Position numbers and translations under genes: made by a program. The notes under the pieces were generated by a model. It searched no databases and was not told the origin of the DNA. It saw only the letters and a list, made by a program, of their open reading frames with translations. DNA of 64,000 nucleotides from Pyrinomonadaceae bacterium. GTDB lineage: Bacteria > Acidobacteriota > Blastocatellia > Pyrinomonadales > Pyrinomonadaceae. This document shows positions 8,015 through 17,373 of this stretch, piece after piece. The stretch lies in the NCBI GenBank assembly GCA_028284415.1, contig JANQRU010000001.1, positions 1 to 64,000 of the forward strand. Direction: 5' to 3'. Numbering within the stretch: the stretch's first letter is position 1; each line of letters opens with the position of its first letter.

Positions 8015-9235
8015 TTATCTGACTACTGTGCTGACTATTTTGCCGTTGATCATAGTTCCAACACAATGTGTTGTATATTCAAAAGGGTCTCCATCGAAAA
8101 TAGCCAGATCAGCATCTTTCCCGACTTTAATTGAGCCGATTTTACTATCTAAGCCAATGATTTTGGCGGCATCGATCGTAATAGTTGATAAAGCATCTTC
8201 AAAACTCATTCCATATGCAACTGTAAGTGCCGCTTCGAATAGAACAACTCTAGTTTTCGGAACATATGTTTCATAACCGCTTTGCAATGCGACGGGAATA
8301 CCTGCTTTTTTGAGTTTTGCAGCAGTTTCCATTGAAAGCGATTCAGTTTCTCCACCAGCACGATACATAGTTGGGTGAACAATAACAGGGAAGCCAGATG
8401 CTTTTATCTCGTCCATAACCATCTGAGCCTCAGCAACACCATCAAGAACTATTTTGATATTAAATTCTTTTGCTATCCGCAATGCGGTCATAATGTCTCG
8501 GGCACGATGAGCAGTTATAAGTAAAGGTATTTCTTTGTCAATTACTTTTTTCATCATTTCCATTTTCAAATCTCGTGGAGATTCTTTTTTCTTGCCGTAG
8601 TTCTGAGCTTTAATTAGCATTTGGCGAAGCATTGCAGCTTGTTTCGCTGATGTTCCGGGTGAACTCCCACCACTACGCATAGCACGTTGACCAATTGTTA
8701 CTGCAATCATCGCTGTTGGAATAACTGTTGCTTCATCAACATTTTTCCCAACTGTTTTGGCAATCATCGTTTGTCCCGAAACCAAAGCGGCTGGTGCGTG
8801 CCCTGTATGTATCGTCGTAACGCCTAGACTTCTTACCCATTTGATCAGCTCTTCTTCAGCGTTATAAGCATCTATAGCACGTAATTCAGGTTGCATTGCT
8901 GTGGACATTTCGACCTGCATTTGATCATGTGGCTGATTTAAGTACCCAGCAAGTCCAATTACTGTATGAGCATCAATTAACCCGGGAGTAACAACTTTCG
9001 CCTCAACTACCTTGTAGCCGGTCGGAATTGATATCGAATTCGCTGAGCCAACTGCGGTGATTTTGCCGTTGCTTGTTAAGACCACTCCATTCTTGATGGC
9101 TTTTCCTTCCATTGTATAAATAGTTTCGCCTTTAACGGCAACTTGAGCCGAAATAGCTACCACAGAAGACAATAGACATATAACAAAAAGGGAAATGATT
9201 ATTAATTTACTAATAATAAATGTTGAGTGTTTCAT
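8015..9235 (-). CDS. amidohydrolase-like protein with degenerate metal site
   Basis: Exported 406-aa protein (signal peptide ending SAQ near residue 31) with the amidohydrolase fold: N-terminal composite sandwich, VVTPGLIDAH, a barrel, and the C-terminal return GSIKVGKDADLAIFDGDP. Compared with its neighbour, the HxH pair is reduced to a single His (DAHTVIG), the barrel His of LQHVSEA is LDGVAEA here, and the catalytic Asp region FHTDDY is replaced by LQSGYETY. These losses suggest a non-catalytic or altered partner. Its ATG shares one base with the stop of the upstream paralogue (TAATG), giving coupled 1:1 translation, as for a heteromeric complex (inference). Confidence 0.85.
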   Translation of the reverse strand: MKHSTFIISKLIIISLFVICLLSSVVAISAQVAVKGETIYTMEGKAIKNGVVLTSNGKITAVGSANSISIPTGYKVVEAKVVTPGLIDAHTVIGLAGYLNQPHDQMQVEMSTAMQPELRAIDAYNAEEELIKWVRSLGVTTIHTGHAPAALVSGQTMIAKTVGKNVDEATVIPTAMIAVTIGQRAMRSGGSSPGTSAKQAAMLRQMLIKAQNYGKKKESPRDLKMEMMKKVIDKEIPLLITAHRARDIMTALRIAKEFNIKIVLDGVAEAQMVMDEIKASGFPVIVHPTMYRAGGETESLSMETAAKLKKAGIPVALQSGYETYVPKTRVVLFEAALTVAYGMSFEDALSTITIDAAKIIGLDSKIGSIKVGKDADLAIFDGDPFEYTTHCVGTMINGKIVSTVVR

Positions 9236-10557
9236 TATCTATGCCCTCCCAAATCTCCGTCAAAGCAATCTAAATGAACTAAGCGATCATTTGTTGCACC
9301 ATATCCGCCGACTGCAATTAGATAATCTTCTTTTTTACTTCGGTCAAAAACATTTAATCCATCTACAAATGTTTGTTCAACTTTTGTATAAACGCTCAGA
9401 GGATCACCTGAGAGTACAATAAAATCAGCATCTTTGCCTTTTTCCAGTGAACCAATTCGGTCCTGTAAATCCATCATAATTGCATTTGCCATGGTCATTG
9501 CGTATAGTGCTTTTTCGCGTGACATCCCAGAGCGAACTCCAAAGCCTGCCGAACGCAAGAAAACTCTCGAATCAGTTATATAGTCATCTGTGTGGAAACC
9601 CACCAAAGCACCCGCTTTTTCTAAAGCTGCTCCGTTTTCCCATTTGATGTCTGTTGTTTCAAGTTTTCCGCCCGGTGAATCAATCATAATGATAGAGGAA
9701 GGAACTTTTGCGGCAGCGATTTCATCCGCAACTTTCCACGCTTCTGATACATGTTGTAAAACTAAACGAAAACCAAATTCTTTTTTGAGTCTCAAGACAG
9801 TCAAAATATCGTCGTGACGATGGGTGTGATGATGAACAACCCTTTTGCCTTCTAAGACCTCAACTAATGCTTCCATAGCCAAATCTCTTGGTGGCATTTT
9901 GGATTTATCATTGCCAGCTTTTTTTATTTTCTCACGATATTCTTGAGCTTTTATAAATCTTTGTCTGACCAAAGCAGCAGATTTTGCACGTGTTCCGGGG
10001 AAGCCTCCGCGTCCTCTCAAACTGTTTGTGCCATTAGCAAACTTAATACCGCCCATATAATCTCCGTCTTTATCAAATATGAGTAGGTCTTCTATCTTAT
10101 TCGCGTTGTCGCGGAGTTTGACATACAGAGTTTGTCCACTATCCAGATGACCAGAACCGGGCATTATGTTTGCAGTCGTAACGCCGCCAGCTTGTGCTCT
10201 TTGGATGCTTGAAGCTCTCGGATTTATTGAATCCAAAGTTCTTATCTCAGGTTGGATTGGATTTGAACCATCTGCCCCTGAAACTTCGCCTATGTGGCTA
10301 TGTGTATCAACCAATCCGGGCATTAAAACTTTTCCTTTCACGTCAACAATTCTTGTATCAGCAGTCCAAGCTTTATTGCTGGCATTACCCCCAATATCAA
10401 GAATTTTTCCTTTGTGGACTAACAAATAACCGTCATTAATTGGATTTCCTACAATCGGGATAATCTTTGCACCTACATAAACCGTTTTCATACTTTGGCT
10501 GAAAGCCGTCACCGCAAACAGCATGAGCACAAAAACACAAGATATGCTTTTTTTCAT
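9235..10557 (-). CDS. secreted imidazolonepropionase-like amidohydrolase
   Basis: A 440-aa exported protein (signal peptide with AFSQ near residue 20). Metal-site motifs are intact: MPGLVDTHSHIGE (HxH), VVHHHTHRHDD, LVLQHVSEAWK and VGFHTDDY with the catalytic Asp; the C-terminus has GSLEKGKDADFIVLSGDP. This is the imidazolonepropionase/prolidase-like branch of the amidohydrolase superfamily, often secreted in Acidobacteriota and Bacteroidota, and thought to hydrolyse dipeptides or cyclic amides. Shine-Dalgarno GAGG precedes the ATG. It is first in an operon with the degenerate paralogue at 8015. Substrate not determinable. Confidence 0.9.
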   Translation of the reverse strand: MKKSISCVFVLMLFAVTAFSQSMKTVYVGAKIIPIVGNPINDGYLLVHKGKILDIGGNASNKAWTADTRIVDVKGKVLMPGLVDTHSHIGEVSGADGSNPIQPEIRTLDSINPRASSIQRAQAGGVTTANIMPGSGHLDSGQTLYVKLRDNANKIEDLLIFDKDGDYMGGIKFANGTNSLRGRGGFPGTRAKSAALVRQRFIKAQEYREKIKKAGNDKSKMPPRDLAMEALVEVLEGKRVVHHHTHRHDDILTVLRLKKEFGFRLVLQHVSEAWKVADEIAAAKVPSSIIMIDSPGGKLETTDIKWENGAALEKAGALVGFHTDDYITDSRVFLRSAGFGVRSGMSREKALYAMTMANAIMMDLQDRIGSLEKGKDADFIVLSGDPLSVYTKVEQTFVDGLNVFDRSKKEDYLIAVGGYGATNDRLVHLDCFDGDLGGHR

Positions 10558-10812
10558 TTGGTTTTCCTCTTTTTGAATATTTTCTAAAGAAATGTATTGA
10601 TAAGGTGCTATGAATTTAGCTCGATGTCAAGAAATGTCTAAGAAATTAGATAAATACTAAAAACTATCTGCAAGAATGTGAAATAAAACTTTTGTGTTTG
10701 GTGCTTATGTTTTCATAATCAAAAATTCAATTTTGTATAACTCAATAAATTTGAATTAATATAGTCTAACCAAAGAAAATTAAAGCTTTAGTAACATCTG
10801 AAATGTTTATCA
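10558..10812. promoter_or_regulatory. intergenic region upstream of the amidohydrolase pair
   Basis: About 255 AT-rich bases without an ORF. On the minus strand a TTGACA hexamer (complement of 10625-10630) lies ~70 bp upstream of the amidohydrolase ATG and may be a -35 element, but a good -10 at standard spacing was not found. No strong hairpin seen. Confidence 0.35.
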
Positions 10813-12564
10813 TTATTTAACTATTGGAAGTAAGATATTAAAAGTGGAACCTCCTTTTGGGTTATTACTCACCTCAATTTTTCCATCATGAGCTGTAACA
10901 ATCCCATAGCAGACTGCTAATCCCAGACCTGTCCCATTACCTGTAGATTTAGTGGTAAAAAAAGGATCAAATATTTTTTTTAGGTTTTCATTTTCAATAC
11001 CAGTGCCGCTATCTGAAATTTGTATTTGAATTGAATCATTTTGCAGAGATGTCTTAATTGTCAATTCACCGCCGTTAGGCATCGCATCACGTGCATTCAA
11101 AAATAGATTCAAAAATACCTGTTGCAATTGGTCAGAATCAGCAAGTATTTTAGGTATTGAATCATCGATATTCTTATTTGTTTTCAGTTTTTGAAATGAT
11201 TTGTCAAAACTAGCTAATCTTAGGCTCTTTTCAATTGTTTCATTTATGTTTGTGAGTGTTTTTGCACCCGGACGGACTCTTGCAAAATCCATCATATCTT
11301 TAGTTACTTGAGTGATTCTTAATATTTGTGTTTTTATGAGCTTTAACTTTTCTTTTGCATCGGCATCTAAGTTTTCTGTTCTCTCAAGCATTTGTATAAG
11401 AGATGAAATTGATGCTAGAGGATTATTAACTTCGTGGGCTACACCTGCAGATAAAGTGCCCATTGCGGCAAGCTTCTCAGTTCGTATTAATTGTTCATTT
11501 AAGTGTTGGAGTTGCTCAATATCAGAAGCCATTTTCCGACTCATCTCATTAAATGACTGAGCAAGCAATCCTATTTCATCATTACTTTTTCTAAGGTTAA
11601 CCTCTGTTCCATAATCGCCATCTGTCACTTTAACTGCTGCGAGAGTAATTTTTTGAAGAGGTCTGGAAATTGACCGCACGATTAAAAGAACTAGTATTAA
11701 ATTGGGGACCAGTGCTGAGATCACACTAAAAACCAAATATCTACGCCAAGCCTCAAAATTATTTCCTTCTTGGAATGCCCACCAAACGATAGGTATTTGA
11801 AAAATTATAAAACTAATAATTGCAACTGAAGCAATGCTCAAAGCTACTTTATATGTGATTGGAAAGAGTCTGAATTGATCGAGGGCAGTTTGCAGTGAAA
11901 ACAATTTGAAGTTAGAGATCGCGTAAGCGTAAATTAACACTCCCGGCAATACGAAAATTGTGCTGTATGGAAGAAAATCATAATTTCCGAAAAATGGTAA
12001 TGCAATGTTAGCTAATGTTTTAAGTAAGCCTGTTATGAACAAAGCCCACAAAATTGCACCTACTTGCTGTCCTTCTTGGGAACCCTTGAATTGATTGTAT
12101 TTGGCAAAGAGTACGAATGCTCCGTACCCAAAAATGAAATATACGTAAGTGACAAAGGCATAGGCAAGCGGAGCAAGATCAATGACAAACTTGTTATTTT
12201 CAAAACCAACTTTATGCCATAACAAACCAAAAAGTGCTGCCGGTATTAAAACTAAACTGGGAGCAAATAGTATTGCTGCTTTTTTCCTGGGGATTCTCAA
12301 ATTTTCAGGAAAAACCCAGGCAAATACTACAAGAGCACACTGCATTAATAGAGCTATTGTAAAGCTTGAAGCTGCCCACCATCCCGCATTTGTGCTTACA
12401 TCTTTGAAATTCCAGAAAACTAAATCTTTAACTGTCCAAAGTGCTAAAAAAGATATGAAGGTTGCGAAAGTTTGATTGGCACGGCTTCTAGGGTTTGCTA
12501 CGAAAACGTAGAAACCAAGAAGGACAAGAAGGAGCAAAGCAAATAAATGTAAAAGGACAAGCAT
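10813..12564 (-). CDS. membrane sensor histidine kinase (7TM-type sensor, HAMP, HisKA, HATPase)
   Basis: Residues 1-230 hold about seven hydrophobic helices without a large loop, a membrane-embedded sensor. Two further helices (~238-263 and ~275-297) lead into a HAMP domain ([11 protein letters not shown] to ~345). The HisKA domain has the phospho-acceptor His377 in [15 protein letters not shown]. The ATPase domain carries the N box ([14 protein letters not shown]), G1 ([19 protein letters not shown]) and G2 ([13 protein letters not shown]). This subfamily resembles NtrB/AtoS kinases. No response regulator gene lies in the window, so it is an orphan kinase with unknown partner and stimulus. 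Confidence 0.92.
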   Translation of the reverse strand: MLVLLHLFALLLLVLLGFYVFVANPRSRANQTFATFISFLALWTVKDLVFWNFKDVSTNAGWWAASSFTIALLMQCALVVFAWVFPENLRIPRKKAAILFAPSLVLIPAALFGLLWHKVGFENNKFVIDLAPLAYAFVTYVYFIFGYGAFVLFAKYNQFKGSQEGQQVGAILWALFITGLLKTLANIALPFFGNYDFLPYSTIFVLPGVLIYAYAISNFKLFSLQTALDQFRLFPITYKVALSIASVAIISFIIFQIPIVWWAFQEGNNFEAWRRYLVFSVISALVPNLILVLLIVRSISRPLQKITLAAVKVTDGDYGTEVNLRKSNDEIGLLAQSFNEMSRKMASDIEQLQHLNEQLIRTEKLAAMGTLSAGVAHEVNNPLASISSLIQMLERTENLDADAKEKLKLIKTQILRITQVTKDMMDFARVRPGAKTLTNINETIEKSLRLASFDKSFQKLKTNKNIDDSIPKILADSDQLQQVFLNLFLNARDAMPNGGELTIKTSLQNDSIQIQISDSGTGIENENLKKIFDPFFTTKSTGNGTGLGLAVCYGIVTAHDGKIEVSNNPKGGSTFNILLPIVK

Positions 12565-12586
12565 TGATCTTTAAAACAAACGCAAA

Positions 12587-12626
12587 ATAGCTAAATGTTC
12601 GATTATTTTATCAAACATTTAGCTAT
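12587..12626 (-). terminator. probable terminator after the DUF2490 gene
   Basis: A 13-bp perfect stem (ATAGCTAAATGTT with its complement) around a 14-base loop. On the minus strand it is followed by TATTTTGCGTTTG, a modest T tract. It lies between two minus-strand genes, so it probably partly insulates the kinase. Confidence 0.5.
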
Positions 12627-12656
12627 TAAATCAGTAACTGCCTGTAATTAACTTAT

Positions 12657-13334
12657 TTAGTTAGTGACCTTGAATTTCAAATTAACACCAACAACGTTTA
12701 TGTGTTTAGTTCCTGACTGAAAATTTCTACGATATTGGTAAAAGAAATCTGCTGTAAAGTTCTTGGTAAATTTCTTGCTGATTCCGCCAACTGCATCGTT
12801 TCTGTAAACATTCGGGGCTTGAATATCAAAATATGTATCATTTGAAACGAATGGTGTAAAGATAGTTTTATCGTCTTTTTTTACAGGAATTTTTAATTTA
12901 GTACGATTACGATAAAACGTATCATCATCGCGTCCGTCAGTTTTGAATCTATGCTCAAATCTACTTCTATTTTCTATAGAAACGTTCTTAAATGATTTTT
13001 TTGGTGTTATATCGAAACGCAAACGATGCTCATAACGATTTGACCTTCCTCCTGATCTTGTCTGAACTCTGAAAAGATAGCTGGGTGCAATCGTCAAATT
13101 CTTAGTTGCTTTATATTTAACTGCAAACCCTAATCTTTTATCAGATAAGTCACTAATATCGTCAGTAACTCGCAAGTTTCCAATTATTACTCCACTGACT
13201 TTTTTGTTGTCAGGGTCAAAAGGGAATTCAACTGTTGTTTCATTCCAAAATTGTGTGTCCTCACCAGTTTGGGCAACTACTGATGATACCGAAAAAATCA
13301 ATATACCGATTATTATTAAAATGTGTTTTTTCAT
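12657..13334 (-). CDS. DUF2490-like outer-membrane beta-barrel protein
   Basis: A 225-aa protein with signal peptide (residues 1-21, ending VVAQ). The mature part starts with FWNETTVEF, a typical opening of the DUF2490 family, and continues as alternating strands (LGFAVKYKATKNLTIAPSYL, RYEHRLRFDIT, NRSRFEHRF) ending in an aromatic/hydrophobic strand FKVTN, as for a small outer-membrane barrel. Function of the family is not established. It has its own 5' region (13335-13473) and a hairpin downstream. Confidence 0.75.
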   Translation of the reverse strand: MKKHILIIIGILIFSVSSVVAQTGEDTQFWNETTVEFPFDPDNKKVSGVIIGNLRVTDDISDLSDKRLGFAVKYKATKNLTIAPSYLFRVQTRSGGRSNRYEHRLRFDITPKKSFKNVSIENRSRFEHRFKTDGRDDDTFYRNRTKLKIPVKKDDKTIFTPFVSNDTYFDIQAPNVYRNDAVGGISKKFTKNFTADFFYQYRRNFQSGTKHINVVGVNLKFKVTN

Positions 13335-13473
13335 ACCGCGTTCATTTTATGGAAAGGTGTGTTACATAATTGTTACAACTTGATGAAATTTTTGTAACAA
13401 TTTAATAAATAATTAAAATGAACTTAAAGAAAAATTAATAGTGAGTTGAATTCTTGTAAAAAATGTTCACAAA

Positions 13474-13505
13474 CAAAAAAAGAAGCCCCCAGATAGACTT
13501 CTTTT
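13474..13505 (-). terminator. intrinsic terminator
   Basis: AAAAGAAG pairs with CTTCTTTT across a C-rich 12-base loop. On the minus strand it is followed by a T run, so it ends the transcript of the membrane protein at 13596. The rest of 13335-13595 shows no ORF and presumably holds the promoter of the DUF2490 gene. Confidence 0.65.
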
Positions 13506-13595
13506 CTTGTTAAGAGATTATTTGCAGTAATTACTAAAAGTGAATCTTAATTTATCTTGCTAACACTAAGCTAAATAAAGTGGATGTTTAATTTA

Positions 13596-14264
13596 TTAAA
13601 TGCCGAGTATAAAGGCAGAGATGACGAAAGTTATTCCAAACGCAATAGGTAAAAAGTGTTTCTTTTCAATTTGATCTCCACGTTTAAATAAGCGGTGTAG
13701 GATAGTGAAAAGTGGAAATGCTACCGATCCTACCGCACCACCGATCATTGCTCCAAAAACAACTCCGAAAATGAAGATTACTAAACCACCTGCGCCGCCG
13801 GAAATTGCTCCCCAAAGCAGACCTATAAAAGGAAGAATTAAAATCATCGAATGCCAAGAGAGTTTTTCCATCTCAGTTGTAAGACGTCCGATCAATTTAC
13901 CTGAAAAGTATCCGACAGTTGCAGAAATTGCATTTACTAAAAAGAACAATATGAAAAGCCAGGATTCTTCAGGTCTGATTTGCCCCGCACTCAAAAAGAT
14001 TTTAGAAAAGAATGCAGCTGGTGGAAAAATTCCAAGTAACAAACCGAAATAAGTATATGTTTTCTCAGCTGAAATCGGGTTTTGCATCGTAGCAGCTTCA
14101 AATTTTTCAGCTTCAGAGTTATATAAGGCTTGTTCTTTCGCGTATTCCGAATTGATTTTTAGGAGAGTGTCTAGTCTTTCTCTCGTGTATTCGGAATCGC
14201 TGTCAAAGTCTGAAAACGATTGGCTATTGGGTTCAGCATAGGTTGTTGTTCTTTCGTTATCCAT
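13596..14264 (-). CDS. multi-pass membrane protein, function unknown
   Basis: A 222-aa protein with a polar N-terminal ~65 residues rich in acidic and Ser residues, then about five helices. The region SGGAGGLVIFIFGVVFGAMIGGAVGS is strikingly glycine-rich, as in tightly packed or channel-like helices (no stretch longer than this is diagnostic). Start chosen by GGAGAG seven bases upstream of the ATG. The first ~31 codons overlap the 3' end of the upstream gene in another frame. No family recognised. Confidence 0.7.
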   Translation of the reverse strand: MDNERTTTYAEPNSQSFSDFDSDSEYTRERLDTLLKINSEYAKEQALYNSEAEKFEAATMQNPISAEKTYTYFGLLLGIFPPAAFFSKIFLSAGQIRPEESWLFILFFLVNAISATVGYFSGKLIGRLTTEMEKLSWHSMILILPFIGLLWGAISGGAGGLVIFIFGVVFGAMIGGAVGSVAFPLFTILHRLFKRGDQIEKKHFLPIAFGITFVISAFILGI

Positions 14265-14932
14265 AATTCACTCTCCAATTGTTTGACGTTTTCAACTTTT
14301 TGTATTTGCTTATCACTTTCAAAAATACTTTTTAGTTTGCTTAAAGCTATTCTGTCATCTAGTGCCCTGACAAACTCAATTACTTTTTTCTGAAATTCTT
14401 CCTTTTTTTCAGTTTGGGTAAGAAGTTCTTCAACAACTTTCACAAAATCTTTGCGTGCTTCAAACTGATGTAATGTGAGTTTCTGTTTGTTTTTCCTGCT
14501 GAGACACTTTTGTGCTGTTTGAATGTTTGTATGTTCAGCCACCACAAATAAATCGTGTGAATGGTTTTCATTGGATTCATTGCTAAGAAGTAATTCTGTA
14601 AGACCTGAGTATCTCTCAATTATTTCCCTTAGTTTAAAAATTGTTAATGCCCGATAATTTCTAGGAAGAAAGCTTTCTAATTCTTTCTTTAATTTTTCGA
14701 TTCTTCTTGGACTGACTGAATCTGAAACATAAGACTTATCGAATCTTTTAAAAGTTAACCAATTTGTAACTTTTGAATGCAATAATTTAATTGAATAAGG
14801 AATCCAAAGAAAAACAATTAATACAGATTTCATTAAAATATTGCTTTTCTGTCGGTGATTGAAAAAGTAATATGCACCAAACGGTGAGCCACATGCTAAA
14901 TAAATGATGATCAGGTCTAAAATATTCATCAT
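14171..14932 (-). CDS. membrane-anchored protein of unknown function
   Basis: From the tandem ATGATG at 14932 the protein has 253 aa: a hydrophobic helix (NILDLIIIYLACGSPFGAYY), a second (ILMKSVLIVFLWIPYSI), then a charged helical cytosolic part with Lys/Glu-rich segments (RRIEKLKKELESFLP, TQTEKKEEFQKKV). The frame stays open upstream to 15139, but those residues look non-coding (Cys/Phe-rich, low complexity) and overlap base-paired DNA, so the later start is preferred although it lacks a clear Shine-Dalgarno. Its last 94 bp overlap the start of the next gene. No family recognised. Confidence 0.6.
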   Translation of the reverse strand: MMNILDLIIIYLACGSPFGAYYFFNHRQKSNILMKSVLIVFLWIPYSIKLLHSKVTNWLTFKRFDKSYVSDSVSPRRIEKLKKELESFLPRNYRALTIFKLREIIERYSGLTELLLSNESNENHSHDLFVVAEHTNIQTAQKCLSRKNKQKLTLHQFEARKDFVKVVEELLTQTEKKEEFQKKVIEFVRALDDRIALSKLKSIFESDKQIQKVENVKQLESELWITKEQQPMLNPIANRFQTLTAIPNTREKD

Positions 14933-14959
14933 TTTGACTGCGGTGCAAATCATATGCCA

Positions 14960-15060
14960 TCTGCTGCAAGAGTTGGGTAATTTGGCGTTCTTATGACATA
15001 GGCAAGAAAAAACGCCTTCATTTTGAAAATCTTGCAACAAATTACCAGCTCTAGGCGTTT
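14960..15060. other. region with mutually exclusive hairpins
   Basis: AAACGCCT (15010-15017) can pair either with GGCGTT at 14984-14989 or with AGGCGTTT at 15053-15060, and GGTAATTTG (14976-14984) pairs with CAAATTACC (15038-15046). The region lies in the 5' leader of the minus-strand membrane gene starting at 14932. The remainder of 15061-15271 is an AT-rich divergent promoter region without an ORF I would trust. Confidence 0.4.
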
Positions 15061-15271
15061 GAAGTATTAGCAATCCGCAAAAAATAAATTCAGTTAATTT
15101 GCAGAATGCGAAATAAACATAAGTAAAAAAAGTTTGCAAAAAAAAAAGCAGCTAGCGTCTAATTAGTGGCATTAAAATTGCAAATCAAAAAATAAATGGG
15201 AATATATAGTTTCCAAAACGCAATAATAAAATATACATACATAATTTATACAGACATGAGGGACAGCAATA

Positions 15272-15490
15272 ATGACTAAGAAAGCAAAAATAAAAGTAAT
15301 AAAGAAAAAAGACATACAGCCAATAAAAAAGGCGGTTAAAGACGAAAAAGAGACTAAACAAGAAGCGGCACGCAAAATGGTCTCTAATGTATCCAGCTGG
15401 GTAAATGACTTTCAGAAAAGAAAGCGTGTTGAGACAAAACAGGCAATTGAACAATTGTTTCCAAAAGCACCACAAACGGACAGTGTGTAG
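15272..15490 (+). CDS. small basic protein, function unknown
   Basis: A 72-aa Lys-rich protein (KKAKIKVIKKKD near the N-terminus) with a central helical segment containing one Trp (SNVSSWVNDFQKRKR). GAGG about ten bases upstream of the ATG and a perfect terminator ~60 bp after the stop frame it as a separate transcript. No family recognised. The composition suggests nucleic-acid or ribosome association, but that is only composition. Confidence 0.55.
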   Translation: MTKKAKIKVIKKKDIQPIKKAVKDEKETKQEAARKMVSNVSSWVNDFQKRKRVETKQAIEQLFPKAPQTDSV

Positions 15491-15548
15491 CAAATTGGTA
15501 CATCGATTGTCTTACTATAAAAATTAGACAACTAAGCAGAGTTATTAC

Positions 15549-15577
15549 AAGCGACATTTTTATGTCGCTTTTTTATT
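15549..15577 (+). terminator. intrinsic terminator
   Basis: GCGACAT-TTTT-ATGTCGC, a 7-bp perfect stem extended by AA/TT, followed by a run of T. It ends the small basic protein transcript. Confidence 0.8.
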
Positions 15578-15657
15578 TTGATGATTGTAGATATAAAACC
15601 TGTCTGTGCTAATATTCAACAAATTTTCTTGCAGTTTTTGCGGATTTCAAAGTTTGT

Positions 15658-16419
15658 ATGAAAGATAAAGTCATAATTATTACAGGTGCCAGTTCCGGAA
15701 TAGGTAAGGCTTCAGCCAAAAAGTTTGCAGAAGAAGGTGGTAGGGTTGTAGCCGTAGGTAGGAATGAAACTGAGCTAAACATTCTGCGTGATGAAGCAAA
15801 CGGTTTCGATGGCGAAATTAAACCTCATCTAGCTGATTTACGCGAAATAAGTCAAATAGAGAGATTAGTCACGGATACTGCTGAGAACTTTAAGAAGATT
15901 GATGTTTTGATTAATTCTGCTGGTATAATCGCAAGCGGTTCTATTGAAGACACTACATTAGAAGCTTGGGATAAAATGATGGACATTAATTTACGATCAA
16001 TGTTTTACACTGTCCAAAAGTGTGTCCCTCATTTAGAAGACTCAAAGGGAAGTATCGTCAATGTTTCAAGTGTTACAGGGTTAAGAGCGTTTCCAAATGT
16101 CTTGGCGTATTGCGTATCGAAAGCCGGAGTAGATCAATTTACCAGATGTGTTGCACTTGAGCTTGCTTCAAAAGGCATTAGGGTAAATGCTGTTAATCCG
16201 GGCGTAGTTATTTCTAATTTACATAAAAGAAGTGGTATGTCGGAAGAAGAGTACGAAGCATTCATAGAACACTCAAAAGAAACACATCCTCTCGGTCGTG
16301 CAGGTGAACCTGAAGAAATCGCGGAATTGATTTATTTTTTAGCCTCAAATAAATCTTCTTGGATAACCGGAGCAACATACGAAATTGATGGTGGTAGAGC
16401 TCAAACTTGTGCAAGATAA
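15658..16419 (+). CDS. short-chain dehydrogenase/reductase (FabG-like)
   Basis: A 253-aa classical SDR. TGASSGIGKASA near residue 10 is the NAD(P)-binding glycine motif, INSAGI (~84-89) is the NAG-like motif, and the catalytic triad is Ser of NVSSVTG (~140) with YCVSK (Tyr/Lys ~153-157). IRVNAVNPGVV and the C-terminal SSWITGATYEIDGG are also typical. It reduces a ketone or oxidises an alcohol with NAD(P)H. The substrate cannot be read from sequence. It lies alone upstream of the MBL-fold gene (42 bp gap), possibly co-transcribed. Confidence 0.9.
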   Translation: MKDKVIIITGASSGIGKASAKKFAEEGGRVVAVGRNETELNILRDEANGFDGEIKPHLADLREISQIERLVTDTAENFKKIDVLINSAGIIASGSIEDTTLEAWDKMMDINLRSMFYTVQKCVPHLEDSKGSIVNVSSVTGLRAFPNVLAYCVSKAGVDQFTRCVALELASKGIRVNAVNPGVVISNLHKRSGMSEEEYEAFIEHSKETHPLGRAGEPEEIAELIYFLASNKSSWITGATYEIDGGRAQTCAR

Positions 16420-16461
16420 ACTAACTATTTATTATTAAGTTTTAACAATCTTTAAATTGTA

Positions 16462-17238
16462 ATGAAACTACAATTACTTCCAAGCACATTTGATGAAAAT
16501 GGCAGGGCTAGCAAAAAACAACATTTATCTTGTTTTGTTATAGATGATAAAGTTGCAATCGATGCTGGCAGCCTAGCAATTTCAGCTACACCAAAACAAA
16601 AAGAACAACTAAGAGACGTTATCTTAACTCATGCTCATATTGATCACATTGCTGGTTTACCTCTTTTTATTGATGACCTATTCGCAAGTATTGTTAAGCC
16701 TGTAGAAATATATGCCACTCAAGAGGTTATAGATATCCTTGAAAAAAATATCTTTAACTGGGATGTTTATCCGAAATTTTCTGAGCTCGAAAATGATAAC
16801 GGAGTTGTTTCAAGTTATATACCCTTTGAAATTGGTAAAACCTTTAAAGTAGAGCATTTAGAAGTAAAGGCAATTGGTGTAAATCACAAAGTTCCATCGG
16901 TTGGTTTTATTGTAAATGACCAAAATTCAAAGTTTGCAATTACAGGTGACACGGCTGAAATGAGTAAATTTTGGGAAGTTGTAAATAATGAAAAAGATTT
17001 AAATGCTTTGATGATTGAGTGTGCTTTTCCAGATAGGCTTAAAGAGTTGGCTGATGTCTCACATCACTTAACTCCCAAAAAACTCTCGGATGAATTAAAG
17101 AAATTCCAGAACAAAGACTGTCCAATTTATGTGATTAACATAAAACCTATGTACTATGAAGAAATCATCAAAGATCTTTCTTCAATGAAGTTAGCTAACT
17201 TGGAAGTTTTGGAGGTAGGAAAGATATACAATTTTTGA
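16462..17238 (+). CDS. MBL-fold hydrolase of the class II cyclic nucleotide phosphodiesterase type
   Basis: A 258-aa metallo-beta-lactamase-fold protein. LTHAHIDHIAGLP at ~residue 52 is the HxHxDH metal motif in the form seen in class II 3',5'-cyclic nucleotide phosphodiesterases; further ligands are VNHKVPSVGF, FAITGDTAEM (Asp) and the late VSHHLTP. The N-terminus (LLPSTFDENGR) also fits that family. Likely reaction: hydrolysis of cAMP or a similar phosphodiester in the cytosol. RNase Z-like enzymes are the main alternative, but the GDTAEM loop and length fit class II PDE better. Confidence 0.78.
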   Translation: MKLQLLPSTFDENGRASKKQHLSCFVIDDKVAIDAGSLAISATPKQKEQLRDVILTHAHIDHIAGLPLFIDDLFASIVKPVEIYATQEVIDILEKNIFNWDVYPKFSELENDNGVVSSYIPFEIGKTFKVEHLEVKAIGVNHKVPSVGFIVNDQNSKFAITGDTAEMSKFWEVVNNEKDLNALMIECAFPDRLKELADVSHHLTPKKLSDELKKFQNKDCPIYVINIKPMYYEEIIKDLSSMKLANLEVLEVGKIYNF

Positions 17239-17373
17239 TTTCATATATCACTTTTAAAACTAGCAAATATAAATTTCCTTTATATAAACATTAGTTTGTG
17301 CTAAATTTACATAGTTTTAACAATAATTCTTAGTAAACTATCATTCTAAAAGCTGAGAAGATGGAGTAAAACG

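Noticed and set aside
15172-15493. Two minus-strand ORFs opposite the small basic protein
   Set aside because: Phe/Leu/Cys-rich with no Shine-Dalgarno. The plus-strand frame has a ribosome site and terminator, so these are shadows.
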